Of a stretch of DNA of 64,000 nt, positions 8,558 to 17,752 are shown piece after piece (position 1 is the stretch's first letter; the number at the start of each line of letters is the position of its first letter). The notes below the pieces were generated by a model. It had not been told where the DNA came from, did not search any database, and saw only the letters and a list, made by a program, of their open reading frames with translations. A program made the translations under genes and the position numbers. The DNA lies in assembly GCA_905235115.1 (NCBI GenBank), contig CAJOKT010000004.1:1-64000 (forward strand), in the 5' to 3' direction. Origin of the DNA: an uncultured Peptostreptococcaceae bacterium (lineage in GTDB: Bacteria > Bacillota > Clostridia > Peptostreptococcales > Anaerovoracaceae).

Positions 8558-9559
8558 CTACTCTTCTTCCTCTTCAGGATGTTTTCTGTAATATGTGTCG
8601 TATGCGTTGACGATCTTCCTCACCAGCTCGTGGCGCACCACGTCGGTGTCCTTAAGATAACAGAAGGATATGTCCGGTACCGGTCTCAGCACCTTTTCCG
8701 CCTCAAGCAGGCCGGACCTCCTGCCTCTCGGCAGGTCTATCTGAGTCTTGTCGCCGGTGATGACCATGCGGGAACCGAATCCCATTCTGGTAAGGAACAT
8801 CTTCATCTGCTCCTTTGTGGTGTTCTGGGCCTCATCCAGAATGATGAAGGCATTGTCCAGCGTGCGTCCTCTCATGTAGGCCAGGGGGACGATCTCTATG
8901 GTCTCCCTTTCCTTGAGTCTCAGTGCCTGGTCTCTTCCCAGCACATCATAGAGGGCATCATAAAGGGGCCTGAGATACGGATCCACCTTCTCCTGAAGAT
9001 CCCCGGGAAGGAATCCCAGCCTCTCTCCTGCCTCCACTGCAGGTCTCGTGAGGACTATCTTCTCCACTGTCTTTTGCTTCAGGGCGCTGCATGCCATGGC
9101 CACAGCAAGATAAGTTTTGCCGGTCCCGGCGGGGCCTATACCGAAGACCACTTCCTTGTCCCGCATGGCTTTTGCGTATTCCTTCTGGCCCAGCGTCTTG
9201 GGCTTGAGGGGCTTTCCCGAGTGGGTGAAGCAGATAACGTCCTTTCCCACCTTCGATTCCCCGTAGGAAAGGCCTTCCCTGGCGAGAGCCACTATGTAGG
9301 AAGCCTTCTGGGAGTCGATGGGCGCACCTTGAAGGAGCTGCTCGGTAAACTCCGCTATGGCCCTTTCTGCCACTTTAAGATCAGCCTCCGCCTTTTCCTC
9401 AGTATCGTATCCCGAAGGTTCCCTGAGAAGCACCAGCTCGCTTCCCCTCTGGACCACGTCCACTCCCGTGGACTCCCTGATCACCCTCAGGTTCCTGTCC
9501 AGATTGCCGAAAAGTTCCTTTACGTCTATACCTTCCGGTACGTCAAAATGTCTCTCCAA
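8558..9559 (-). CDS. PhoH-family ATPase
   Basis: PhoH-like P-loop ATPase, part of the conserved ybeZ-ybeY group linked to rRNA metabolism. Walker A is GPAGTGKT, Walker B is IILDEAQNT, followed by the family blocks KMFLTRMGFGSRMVITGD and TQIDLPRG. I prefer TTG 9559 as the start: AGGAG stands six bases before it and the protein then begins at the conserved FDVPEGIDVKELFGNLDRN. An ATG at 9601 in the same frame has no ribosome site and would overlap cdd by 59 bp; with TTG the overlap is 17 bp. Confidence 0.92.
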   Translation of the reverse strand: MERHFDVPEGIDVKELFGNLDRNLRVIRESTGVDVVQRGSELVLLREPSGYDTEEKAEADLKVAERAIAEFTEQLLQGAPIDSQKASYIVALAREGLSYGESKVGKDVICFTHSGKPLKPKTLGQKEYAKAMRDKEVVFGIGPAGTGKTYLAVAMACSALKQKTVEKIVLTRPAVEAGERLGFLPGDLQEKVDPYLRPLYDALYDVLGRDQALRLKERETIEIVPLAYMRGRTLDNAFIILDEAQNTTKEQMKMFLTRMGFGSRMVITGDKTQIDLPRGRRSGLLEAEKVLRPVPDISFCYLKDTDVVRHELVRKIVNAYDTYYRKHPEEEEE

Positions 9560-9950
9560 AGGCCTCTCCTCTGAGCCTGAATCCCTCAGGCAGTATTTCA
9601 TCCATAGTGTATCTTCTGATGTGTTCCTCGTCCGCCGCGGTCATGATGATGAAATCATCGTCGCAGAATTCCTTCATGAACTGTCTGCAGATGCCGCAGG
9701 GCCAGGCCTCTCCGCCGGAGGATGTGATCATTATCCTGGCGAAGTCTCTGTGTCCCTCTGAGATGGCCTTGCACATGGCAGTCCTCTCTGCACATATGGT
9801 TGCTCCGAGAGATGAGTTCTCAACGTTGCATCCTGTGAACACAGTTCCGTCCTTGCATTCCAGGGCAGCTCCCACGCAGAAGTGGCTGAAGGGAGCGTAG
9901 CTCATCCCGGTCATATCCTTGGCGATTCTGTATAATTCCTTATCTGTCAT
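9543..9950 (-). CDS. cdd: Cytidine deaminase
   Basis: Hydrolyses cytidine and deoxycytidine to uridine and deoxyuridine in pyrimidine salvage. The 135-residue length fits the tetrameric zinc enzyme. The zinc/active-site motifs are visible: CAERTAMCKAI with the Cys-Ala-Glu core, and PCGICRQFMKEF with the two further Cys ligands; NVENSSLG binds the ribose. It lies between ybeY and phoH with overlaps on both sides, a usual Bacillota arrangement. Confidence 0.96.
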   Translation of the reverse strand: MTDKELYRIAKDMTGMSYAPFSHFCVGAALECKDGTVFTGCNVENSSLGATICAERTAMCKAISEGHRDFARIMITSSGGEAWPCGICRQFMKEFCDDDFIIMTAADEEHIRRYTMDEILPEGFRLRGEAFGETF

Positions 9951-10434
9951 TTTTCCTCTGCTTTCTTGGGATGCCGAGATTTTCCATGATCTCTTCTTCC
10001 CTCTTTCTCATTAACTTTTTATCTTCATCCGTTTCGTGGTCATATCCGAGAAGGTGCAGCACCGAATGGGTGAACAGGTACACCAGTTCCCTTTCGAAGC
10101 TGTGACCGTACTCAAGAGCCTGTTCCTCCGCCTTTTCCCGGCAGATGACCACGTCCCCCAGCATAAGCTCCTCCGGGACGAACTCCGCGTGCTCCGCGTA
10201 GTATCCGATCTCATCCTTCTCAAACTGAGGAAAGCTCAAAACATCCGTCGGGCTGTCCACTCCTCTGTAGTCCCTGTTCAGATCCCGGATCTCGTCTTTT
10301 GTAACGAAACTCACGGAAAGCTGGCACGCTTCAGTTTCAAGTCCCTCTCCTGAAGCTGCAAGATCCGCAGCGCGGGACATGTTTTCCTTAAGCTCCAGAC
10401 TCAGTTCTCCTTCATCTGCAAAAAATATGACCAT
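9940..10434 (-). CDS. ybeY: Endoribonuclease YbeY
   Basis: YbeY is a zinc-dependent RNase for 16S rRNA 3' maturation and ribosome quality control. The 164-residue protein carries the family metal motif HSVLHLLGYDHETD (three His) and the preceding DVLSFPQFE block. Its 3' end overlaps cdd by 11 bp. It is the promoter-proximal gene of the ybeY-cdd-phoH-era-recO run. Confidence 0.96.
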   Translation of the reverse strand: MVIFFADEGELSLELKENMSRAADLAASGEGLETEACQLSVSFVTKDEIRDLNRDYRGVDSPTDVLSFPQFEKDEIGYYAEHAEFVPEELMLGDVVICREKAEEQALEYGHSFERELVYLFTHSVLHLLGYDHETDEDKKLMRKREEEIMENLGIPRKQRKNDR

Positions 10435-10447
10435 GGTCTCTCTCCTC

Positions 10448-11626
10448 TCAAAGAGCCTGTTTATAGATGTTATAGAAGTCGTCTCTGTAAAGGCGTCTTA
10501 CGGAACCGATGCTTCCTCCCACGCTTCTTTCGCAGCGGTCCGCCATTATGTTAAGTTCCTCCTCTGTGGGGTCGGGGCCCAGTTCCCTGATGCTTGTGGG
10601 CATGCCTATGGACCTGAAGAACTCCTCAGTCTTCTCTATTCCCCGGATGATCACTGCCTCCCTGTCTTCGGAGGGCCCCACATCCATGATGTCCACGGCG
10701 AACTTGTAGAATCTTTCCGGAAGATCTCTGTATACGTATCTTGCCCATGTGCCCCAGATGGCGGCAAGCCCTGCCCCGTGAGCCACGTCATACTGAGCGC
10801 TGAGTTCATGCTGGATCTTGTGGCAGGACCAGTCGCCGCCGTCTCCGCCGCATCCTGTGAGACCGTTGTGCGAAAGTGCCTCCGCCCACATGATCTCTGC
10901 CCTTGCATCGTAGTTTTCCGGGTCTTCCAGGGCCTTTGGGGTATTATCCATTATGGTACGGATAATACCTTTTGCGATCATATCCGTAAGCTCCAGGCCG
11001 CCCTCTTTATTGAAATATCTCTCCATGGTATGCATCATGATATCCGTGGACCCCGAAGCAGTCTGATAAGGGCCCACCGACGTGGTGAGCTGCGGGTCCA
11101 TCACCGCAAAAGCCGGTCTTGAGAGGTCGCTGTTAAGTCCCAGCTTCTCGCAGGTCTCCTCGTTGGATATCACTGACGAGTCGGACATGACGGAACCGGT
11201 TGCAGAAAGGGTGAGCACACAGCCCACGGGAACTGCGGTCTCCGGTACCCTGAGTTTTTTGTAGAGATCCCAGACGTCGCCCTCATCGGGAATGCCGTAT
11301 CCCACAGCCTTGGCAGTGTCTATGACCGAACCGCCTCCCACAGCCAGAATAAAGTCAGCATTTATTTCCTTGCCCAAAGCGATGGCTCTTCTCACAGTCG
11401 AGAGCCTAGGATTGGGCACCACTCCTCCGAGTTCGGCATGAGAAATGCCCAGCTCATCCATCTGGTCCAGTATGCTTCCTATGAGTCCGCTCTCCACCAC
11501 TCTCCCGGATCCGTAGAGGACCAACACGGTGTGAGCTCCGAATCTTTCGAGCAGGTCTCCCGTTTCATTTTCGGTACCTTTTCCGAAGCGAACGAATGTA
11601 GGAGTATAATACTTGAAATCTTTCAT
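10448..11626 (-). CDS. Iron-containing alcohol dehydrogenase (butanol dehydrogenase type)
   Basis: Group III metal-dependent NAD(P)H alcohol dehydrogenase, probably reducing aldehydes in fermentation; the substrate cannot be read from sequence. Visible: N-terminal FKYYTPTFVRFGKG, the nucleotide site GGGSVIDTAKAVGYG, and the metal region GSTDIMMHTMERYFNK plus YDVAHGAGLAAIWGTWARYV, supplying Asp and His ligands. The frame extends to an ATG at 11692, but the family start MKDFKYYTP at 11626 has an AAAGGG site and is preferred (392 residues). It ends 13 bp before ybeY. Confidence 0.92.
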   Translation of the reverse strand: MKDFKYYTPTFVRFGKGTENETGDLLERFGAHTVLVLYGSGRVVESGLIGSILDQMDELGISHAELGGVVPNPRLSTVRRAIALGKEINADFILAVGGGSVIDTAKAVGYGIPDEGDVWDLYKKLRVPETAVPVGCVLTLSATGSVMSDSSVISNEETCEKLGLNSDLSRPAFAVMDPQLTTSVGPYQTASGSTDIMMHTMERYFNKEGGLELTDMIAKGIIRTIMDNTPKALEDPENYDARAEIMWAEALSHNGLTGCGGDGGDWSCHKIQHELSAQYDVAHGAGLAAIWGTWARYVYRDLPERFYKFAVDIMDVGPSEDREAVIIRGIEKTEEFFRSIGMPTSIRELGPDPTEEELNIMADRCERSVGGSIGSVRRLYRDDFYNIYKQAL

Positions 11627-11740
11627 TTTTATCCCTTTCAACAGTTCCATTTGGCGGGCTTTGGACATCAGACCCACCTCCACCACTGACATTTTAACCT
11701 ATGGCACTTCAAATTACAAGAAGAGCCTTAAATTTAGGGC

Positions 11741-11769
11741 TTGAAACGGCAATTAAAAAATAGTATAAT
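11741..11769 (+). promoter_or_regulatory. Sigma-A promoter of rpsU-yqeY
   Basis: TTGAAA at 11741-11746 and TATAAT at 11764-11769 stand exactly 17 bp apart, about 60 bp before the rpsU start. It is the best promoter match in the first 20 kb. Confidence 0.85.
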
Positions 11770-11830
11770 GTCTTCCGTTGTAACGATCTGTTCTCAGGCT
11801 AATCATTACACGGCAAGGAGGTGAGATAGA

Positions 11831-12010
11831 ATGGCAACAGTAAATGTTAAAGAGGGCGAAAGCTTAGAATCTGCTCTTAAGAGATTCAAGAGAGCCTGCG
11901 CCAGAGACGGCGTCATGAGCGAACTCAGGAAGAGAGAGCATTACGAGAAGCCCAGCGTAAGGAAGAAGAAGAAATCCGAGGCAGCAAGAAAGAAAGCCAG
12001 GAAGTACTAA
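11831..12010 (+). CDS. rpsU: 30S ribosomal protein S21
   Basis: A 59-residue basic protein of the small ribosomal subunit, [20 protein letters not shown] onward, with the typical [20 protein letters not shown] centre and a lysine-rich C-terminus. The ATG follows AGGAGGTGAGATAGA. It has its own promoter and is followed after 19 bp by yqeY, the standard Bacillota pair. The minus-strand neighbours make this a short plus-strand island. Confidence 0.98.
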   Translation: MATVNVKEGESLESALKRFKRACARDGVMSELRKREHYEKPSVRKKKKSEAARKKARKY

Positions 12011-12029
12011 TTCCGGGAAGGTGATTTAA

Positions 12030-12485
12030 ATGACCATCAAAGAACAGCTTATGGAAGACTTCAAGGCTTCCATGAAAGCCCATGATGAAGTCGCAAAGAA
12101 TACTATCAGCTTCGCCAGAGCGGCCATCAAGCAGTACGAGATCGACCACAGGGGCGAAGAACTGGATGATCAAGGCATTATTGCCATACTCTCCAAACAG
12201 GTCAAGATGCGCAAGGACGCACTTGCCGATTTTGAAAAAGCCGGAAGAACAGACCTGATCGATTCTTACAACGCAGAGATGGCTATCCTGGAGAGATACC
12301 TTCCCACTAAGATGACAGCCGACGAGCTTCGTGCAGTGGTCGCGGAGACCGCCGAGGCTCTGGGCATTCAAAAGGGCGAAGGCGCCAAGATGATGGGTAA
12401 ACTGATGGGCCCCGTCATGACCAAGGTCAAGGGACTGGCCGAAGGAAACGATGTCAGAACTCTGGTCCAGGAATATCTGAACTAA
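12030..12485 (+). CDS. yqeY: GatB/YqeY domain protein
   Basis: A 151-residue protein of the YqeY family, related to the tail domain of the GatB amidotransferase subunit; its role is thought to be tRNA-related but is not firmly known. Visible: MTIKEQLMEDFKASMKAHDE, IEILSKQ-type block (IIAILSKQVKMRKDAL) and the closing KGLAEGNDVRTLVQEYL. The ATG follows GGAAGGTGATTTAA. It is cotranscribed with rpsU and ends at a terminator. Confidence 0.93.
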   Translation: MTIKEQLMEDFKASMKAHDEVAKNTISFARAAIKQYEIDHRGEELDDQGIIAILSKQVKMRKDALADFEKAGRTDLIDSYNAEMAILERYLPTKMTADELRAVVAETAEALGIQKGEGAKMMGKLMGPVMTKVKGLAEGNDVRTLVQEYLN

Positions 12486-12491
12486 AAGGAG

Positions 12492-12524
12492 ACCCCGTTA
12501 AGCATGGACTTAGCGGGGTATTTT
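12492..12524 (+). terminator. Terminator after yqeY
   Basis: ACCCCGTTAAG and CTTAGCGGGGT form an 11-bp stem with one T:G wobble around a six-base loop, followed by ATTTTA, seven bases past the yqeY stop. Confidence 0.8.
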
Positions 12525-12546
12525 AGTGCGTTTTCTGATTCTTTCA

Positions 12547-12888
12547 TCAGCCCGGTGGCCAGGTCATCTTGCGCTTTCCCAGAATGTGGAAGTGCAGGTG
12601 CTTCACGGTCTGGAAGGCGTCCTCGCCGTTGTTTGAGACCACCCTGTAGCCGTTCTCCAACCCCAGATTCTTGGCGATATCCTGGATCTTGAGCATCATT
12701 CTGCCCACGAGAGGAGCGTCCTCTTCCTTCAGGTCGTCCAGGCACTCTATATGCTTCTTGGGTATGAGAAGCACGTGGACCGGTGCCTGTGGATCCGCAT
12801 CTTTGAAGCAGAACATTTCGTCATCTTCGTACACCACGCTGGTTGGTATATCGTGATTCGCCAGCATGCAAAAAATACAATCCGCCAT
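12547..12888 (-). CDS. HIT-family nucleotide-binding protein (Hint-like)
   Basis: A 113-residue HIT protein, probably a purine nucleoside phosphoramidase. The signature HLHFHILG lies near residues 96-103. Two cysteines, CIFC at 4-7, with downstream His make the zinc-binding form of the family. The frame is open further upstream, but MADCIFCML at 12888 follows AAAGGAGCTAAT and is the family start. It is the last gene of the merR-prmA-mtaB run. Confidence 0.94.
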   Translation of the reverse strand: MADCIFCMLANHDIPTSVVYEDDEMFCFKDADPQAPVHVLLIPKKHIECLDDLKEEDAPLVGRMMLKIQDIAKNLGLENGYRVVSNNGEDAFQTVKHLHFHILGKRKMTWPPG

Positions 12889-12911
12889 ATTAGCTCCTTT
12901 CTGTAACTGAT

Positions 12912-14255
12912 CTATTCTACCGGTTCCGCCGTCATTCCGTCCATATACAGGTCCTTCATGACGACCGTTATAAACTGTCCGATGAGGCTCTCGGGCGCCC
13001 TTCCCTCCGGGCACCTCGCGTAGGTCCTCACGTAATTCTCGGTGTAGCCTGCCAGATAACCCTCCGAATCCTCTTCCACGAGGAGAGTGCGGGTCCTGCC
13101 CACTTCACCCAGGAGGAATGTTTTGCGCACCTGCTCGCCCCTCTCCATCATCCTGTCGCTTCTTTCATTCTTCACAGGTCCCGGGACCTGATCCTCCATG
13201 TCATAGGCTCTGGTCCCCTTCCTTCTGGAATACTTGAAGGCATGGACCTTGAGAAATTCCGCCTTTTCACAGAGCTCCAGCGAGTCCCGGAGATCCTCCT
13301 CGGTCTCACCCGGGAATCCGACTATGATGTCGGTGGTCACACCGTAGCCAGCATCGTGTTCCCTCAAGACCTTAACGATTTCCAGATAATCTTCGGCGGT
13401 GTAATGTCTCCCCATGGTGCGGAGCACGTGATCCGACCCGGACTGTATGCTCAGGTGGAGATGAGGCGTCAGATTCCCGTACTTCAAAAGCCTCTTAACA
13501 TGATCCTTGTCCACCACCGTGGGCTCCAGAGAACTCAGTCTTATCCTGAAATCCCCGGGAAGCTCGTCCAGCATGCGGATGATGATCTCTATCCCTGTCC
13601 CGTCGATGTCCTTCAGGCCGAACTTATCCTTGAATCCGTCCTCCGTGCCGTAGAGCGCGGTGTTGATGCCGGTGAGGACTATCTCTCTGAAACCTTTTGA
13701 TATAAGGGTCCGGGCTTCCTGAACTATCTCTTCCGGGTCTCTGGACCTTACGCGCCCTCTGGCATAGGGTATGAGGCAATAGGCGCAAAACCTGTCGCAG
13801 CCCTCCTCGATCTTGATGAAAGCCCTGACCCTGCCCTCCATGGATGTGATGATTCCTCTGTCCCTGTAGTCGCTGAGCTCGTCATAGGAAAGGATTTCCC
13901 TCATCCTCTCCCCGGATCTGAGCGCCTCCGTCACCATGCCCACCAGGTCGTTCTTGTTGCCGGTTCCGATAACGATGTCCACCTCAGGCATGTTCCAGAC
14001 TATGTCCGGTTCCACCTGAGAGTAGCATCCGCATACGCAGACCAGAGCATCGGGATTGGAGTTCTTGGCCCTCCTTATGAACTGCCTGGTCTTGCGGTCG
14101 GCGATGTTGGTGACCGTGCAGGAGTTTATGACGTAGCAGTCCGCCCTGGCCTCCTCAGATACCACCTGGAATCCGGCCTGCCTGAACTGTCCGGCCATGG
14201 CCTCCGTCTCATATTGATTTACTTTGCACCCTAAAGTGTGAAAAGCTACCTTCAT
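12912..14255 (-). CDS. mtaB: tRNA t6A37 methylthiotransferase MtaB
   Basis: Radical SAM enzyme that adds the methylthio group to t6A at position 37 of ANN-decoding tRNAs. The N-terminal MTTase domain begins KVAFHTLGCKVNQYETEAM and has cluster Cys in NSCTVTN and VCGCYSQ; the radical SAM motif is CDRFCAYCLIPYARG; a TRAM-like domain closes the protein. The start is taken at ATG 14255 (447 residues), where the family begins; an ATG seven codons upstream has no ribosome site. It follows prmA closely. Confidence 0.96.
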   Translation of the reverse strand: MKVAFHTLGCKVNQYETEAMAGQFRQAGFQVVSEEARADCYVINSCTVTNIADRKTRQFIRRAKNSNPDALVCVCGCYSQVEPDIVWNMPEVDIVIGTGNKNDLVGMVTEALRSGERMREILSYDELSDYRDRGIITSMEGRVRAFIKIEEGCDRFCAYCLIPYARGRVRSRDPEEIVQEARTLISKGFREIVLTGINTALYGTEDGFKDKFGLKDIDGTGIEIIIRMLDELPGDFRIRLSSLEPTVVDKDHVKRLLKYGNLTPHLHLSIQSGSDHVLRTMGRHYTAEDYLEIVKVLREHDAGYGVTTDIIVGFPGETEEDLRDSLELCEKAEFLKVHAFKYSRRKGTRAYDMEDQVPGPVKNERSDRMMERGEQVRKTFLLGEVGRTRTLLVEEDSEGYLAGYTENYVRTYARCPEGRAPESLIGQFITVVMKDLYMDGMTAEPVE

Positions 14256-14289
14256 TCTTATCTTCGCGCAAAACATTTCTGCGCCGCGT

Positions 14290-15273
14290 CTACACTGCGG
14301 TCACTGCCCGCCACATTCCGTCTTCTGTTACTTCCTCTATCTCGAAGCCTTTTTCTCTGAGACAGGCCAGCACTTCGTCCAGCTTTTCCTCTATGATCCC
14401 GGAGCTTATGAACCTGGCCCCGGGCTTCATGTGTTTCCTAACGTCTTCCGCGAGCATCATCACCAGATCCGCCATCAGGTTGGCAACCACGATGTCAGCT
14501 CTGAAATCCACGCCCTTGGTAAGGTCGCCCGGGGAGATGTCCATCTCCCCTGCCATACCGTTGGTCTCAGCATTCTCCAGGGCGGATCTCACCGCCTCCG
14601 GATCGATGTCCACAGCTTTGATGTCCCCTGCTCCAAGGAGTCTGGCTGCGATGGCCAGGATCCCCGAGCCTGTGCCCACGTCCAGTACGCTCATGCCAGG
14701 CCCGAGATACTTCTCCAGGGCCTTGAGGCACAGCGACGTGGTCTCGTGAGTACCGGTCCCGAAGGCCATGCCCGGATCGATCCTGAGTATCCTGACGCCC
14801 GCCTCCCGCTCGGAGTCGGTCAGTTCATACTGCACCCACACCGGGCATACCATGATGTGGTCGGACACTCTCTTGGGCTTGAAGTACTCCTTCCAGTTGT
14901 CCTTCCACTCTCCGTCGTCCCTAAGCGCGGTGGTCACCGTAAGGCTTCCGAAATCCGCTGACTCTCCGAAGTCGCCGTTCAAAAGGGACTGCCTCAGATC
15001 CTCCAGCATCATGTCTATCCTCTGGGCCTCGAAGTATCCGCTTCCGGTCTCTTCGCCGTCCAGATAGACCGTGACAGTGGGTTCCTGTCCCCCCAGGCCC
15101 ATGACGTCCTCGCTTAAGTAGTCCCAGTCGTACTCGTGTTTTTTGTTCATCAGGTCCTGAAAATCTCTGGGATCATTCACCACAAGGCCGGTGTATCCCA
15201 TGGACATGAGCTCCGCTTCCAGCGGTTCCAGGCCCTCTTCAGTTGTATGAATCACTAATTCCAGATATCTCAT
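14290..15273 (-). CDS. prmA: Ribosomal protein L11 methyltransferase
   Basis: SAM-dependent trimethylation of ribosomal protein L11. The 327-residue protein has the N-terminal substrate-recognition domain and a Rossmann methyltransferase with VLDVGTGSGILAIAARLLGA, the acidic VDIDPEAVRSA and the NLMADL motif. The ATG stands immediately after the TAG of the merR gene, so translation is probably coupled. Confidence 0.96.
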   Translation of the reverse strand: MRYLELVIHTTEEGLEPLEAELMSMGYTGLVVNDPRDFQDLMNKKHEYDWDYLSEDVMGLGGQEPTVTVYLDGEETGSGYFEAQRIDMMLEDLRQSLLNGDFGESADFGSLTVTTALRDDGEWKDNWKEYFKPKRVSDHIMVCPVWVQYELTDSEREAGVRILRIDPGMAFGTGTHETTSLCLKALEKYLGPGMSVLDVGTGSGILAIAARLLGAGDIKAVDIDPEAVRSALENAETNGMAGEMDISPGDLTKGVDFRADIVVANLMADLVMMLAEDVRKHMKPGARFISSGIIEEKLDEVLACLREKGFEIEEVTEDGMWRAVTAV

Positions 15274-16161
15274 CTATTCCTCTTCAAAAAGCTTCAGGCT
15301 GACCCTGATCAGATACTCTCCGCCGGGGCCCTTGGAAAAATCGTCCCAGATCACATCCTCGTAGAAATCATCTCCGGTCCTGATCCCGCGGTCCTCGCTG
15401 TAGTCCAGAAGTGTCGCTATGCAATCCGCCACTCCTCCGTAGCCCCTGTCCGTGTATACCGCAAGAAAATCTCCCTGATAGTCCGGGATCACTCTGGGCT
15501 CGGGTCTGCCGGCAGGCCTTTCCTTCAGAGCCCGCATCTCCGAATCCGTAAGAGATGTGTAAAACTTCCCGTAGACGTATTCAAGCCCATTTTCTCCCCG
15601 GGTCACATCTTCCCTGTGGATGATGGCGCCCTCCGGGTATCTGCTCCTCAGGCCCAGCTCCCTGCAGAATCTGTAGTGCTCGCCCACAGCTTCGCAGGCT
15701 TCCGGACCGTCGTAGGTGCTTCTGCACTCCGTGGTCACCAGGTACTCGTCAGGGAGGTGTATCCTGAACACCTCGCCCGTCCTGAGTTTTCCGTCGCCGT
15801 CCCTCAGGGCGATGCCCTCCAATGCGGATCTTTTGGCCTTTTCTATGTATTCACCGGCCCACTTCAGGTGCTCTATGCGCTCCTCAAGCTCGGATCTTTT
15901 CTCGTCCAGAAGCTCCACAAAGGCGTCCGGGGAGCTGCTCTGGATCTGATCCTTGATCTCCGGGATGGAAACCCCCAGTTCCCTGAGCATCAGGATCAGA
16001 GAAAAGGTCTCCATCTGGGAACGGCTGTAATATCTGTAGCCGTTTTCTCCCTCGCTCTCCGGTCTGAAGATCCCCACCTTGTCGTAGTGGAACATAGTCT
16101 GCTTGTTCACTCCGAAGATGTCAGCAAATTCACCTGTGGTAAGCCTGTCTCTTTTCTTCAT
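15274..16161 (-). CDS. MerR-family regulator with GyrI-like effector domain
   Basis: A 295-residue regulator of the BmrR kind. The N-terminal winged helix (TTGEFADIFGVNKQTMFHYD, then GYRYYSRSQMETF) binds DNA; a coiled-coil dimer helix covers about 85-115; the remainder resembles a GyrI-like ligand domain (FRIHLPDEYLVTTEC ... DFLAVYTDRGYGGVADCI). The ligand is unknown. It lies between glpK and prmA and is probably read with prmA. No multidrug exporter is adjacent. Confidence 0.88.
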   Translation of the reverse strand: MKKRDRLTTGEFADIFGVNKQTMFHYDKVGIFRPESEGENGYRYYSRSQMETFSLILMLRELGVSIPEIKDQIQSSSPDAFVELLDEKRSELEERIEHLKWAGEYIEKAKRSALEGIALRDGDGKLRTGEVFRIHLPDEYLVTTECRSTYDGPEACEAVGEHYRFCRELGLRSRYPEGAIIHREDVTRGENGLEYVYGKFYTSLTDSEMRALKERPAGRPEPRVIPDYQGDFLAVYTDRGYGGVADCIATLLDYSEDRGIRTGDDFYEDVIWDDFSKGPGGEYLIRVSLKLFEEE

Positions 16162-16172
16162 CGTGTTATCTT

Positions 16173-17708
16173 CTATCTTGCCCAGTCTCTCACCCTGGAA
16201 ACTGCCTTCTCCCAGTTCCTGACCAGTTTATCCCTCGTCTCCCCGTCCATTTCAGGAAGGAATTTTCTCTCCACCTGCCAGTTTTCGGAGATATCATCCA
16301 GAGAATTCCAGTATCCTGTGGCAAGGCCGGCAAGATATGCGGCTCCGAGGGACGTGGTCTCGATGCAGGAAGGTCTCAGCACCGGGCAGTCCAGCACGTC
16401 TGCCTGGAACTGCATGAGAAAGTTGTTGGCACATGCTCCGCCGTCTGCCTTTAAGACGCTTAAGCCTGCGATATAGCTTCCGTCGCCGGTCTCGTCCATG
16501 TGAGCTCCCGTCTCCATCAGATCCTGGTTCATGGCGATTATCAGGTCTCTCACCTGATAAGCCAGGGATTCAAGTGTGGCACGGACGAGGTGGTTCTTGT
16601 TCGCTCCCCTCGTGATGCCGAATATGGCTCCTCTGGCGTAGGGGTCCCAGTATGGAGCGCCTAAGCCTGTGTATGCAGGGACTACATACAGTCCTCCGTT
16701 ATCCGGGACGCTGAAGGCCATGGCCTCGGTCTCCGGGGAAGCATCTATTATCCCCACCTCATCTCTGAGCCACTGGACAGCAGCTCCGCACACGAAGACG
16801 GAGCCCTCAAGGGCGTAATAGACTTTTCCGTCCAGGCCCCAGGCTATGGTGGTGACCAGACCGTTCTTGGAAAGCACCGGCTTCTCACCTATGTTCATGA
16901 GAAGGAATGCTCCCGTGCCGTAGGTGTTCTTGGCCTCCCCTTCCTTAAAGCAGGTCTGGCCGAAAAGGGCAGACTGCTGGTCGCCGCAGGCTCCGGCTAT
17001 CCTTATAGGTCCTCCGAAAAGTGTGGGAATGGTCTCCCCGTAGATCATGGATGAGGGTACAGGCTTTGGAAGCATGCACTTAGGCACGTCCAGGATCTCC
17101 AGGATCTCATCGTCCCACTGAAGGGTGTTTATGTTGAACATCATGGTGCGGCTTGCGTTGGAATAGTCGGTGACATGGACCTTGCCGCCGGTAAGCTTCC
17201 AGATGAGCCAGGTCTCGATGGTGCCGAAGAGAAGCTCGCCTTTATCTGCTCTTTCCCTGGCTCCCGGTACGTTTTCAAGTATCCATCTCAGCTTGGTCCC
17301 GGAGAAGTAGGGATCGATGAGAAGGCCTGTCTTCTCCCTTATCTTCTCGGTGAGACCCTGCTCTTTAAGAGTGTCGCAGTACTCCGCGGTCCGTCTGCAC
17401 TGCCATACTATGGCGTTGTACACAGGCTCTCCCGTGTTCCTGTCCCAGACCACCGTGGTCTCTCTCTGGTTGGTGATCCCAATGGAGTCTATGTCCTCAA
17501 ACGTAAGGTTCTCCTTGAGCATGGCTTCATGAGCCACTCCTATCTGGGTGGACCAGATCTCCATGGCGTCGTGCTCCACCCAGCCCTCCCTGGGGAAGAT
17601 CTGGGGGAATTCCTTCTGAGCCACCGAGATCATGTTGCCTTTTTTGTCATAGATAATGGTCCTCGCGGAGGTGGTGCCTTCATCCAGTGTAAGAACGTAC
17701 TTTCCCAT
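16173..17708 (-). CDS. glpK: Glycerol kinase
   Basis: Phosphorylates glycerol to sn-glycerol 3-phosphate using ATP. The 511-residue FGGY kinase starts with [20 protein letters not shown]; further blocks are [20 protein letters not shown], the glycerol site around [27 protein letters not shown] and C-terminal [16 protein letters not shown]. The residue after DEGTTS is Ala where many members have Ser. No glpF or glpD is next to it in this window. Confidence 0.96.
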   Translation of the reverse strand: MGKYVLTLDEGTTSARTIIYDKKGNMISVAQKEFPQIFPREGWVEHDAMEIWSTQIGVAHEAMLKENLTFEDIDSIGITNQRETTVVWDRNTGEPVYNAIVWQCRRTAEYCDTLKEQGLTEKIREKTGLLIDPYFSGTKLRWILENVPGARERADKGELLFGTIETWLIWKLTGGKVHVTDYSNASRTMMFNINTLQWDDEILEILDVPKCMLPKPVPSSMIYGETIPTLFGGPIRIAGACGDQQSALFGQTCFKEGEAKNTYGTGAFLLMNIGEKPVLSKNGLVTTIAWGLDGKVYYALEGSVFVCGAAVQWLRDEVGIIDASPETEAMAFSVPDNGGLYVVPAYTGLGAPYWDPYARGAIFGITRGANKNHLVRATLESLAYQVRDLIIAMNQDLMETGAHMDETGDGSYIAGLSVLKADGGACANNFLMQFQADVLDCPVLRPSCIETTSLGAAYLAGLATGYWNSLDDISENWQVERKFLPEMDGETRDKLVRNWEKAVSRVRDWAR

Positions 17709-17752
17709 TTTTTCTCCTTCCGGTATTAAACGCAGCTTTTACTTCTGCGATA

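Noticed and set aside
12482..12745. 87-codon minus-strand frame overlapping the HIT gene
   Set aside because: Shadow of the HIT coding sequence in another frame; no family match.
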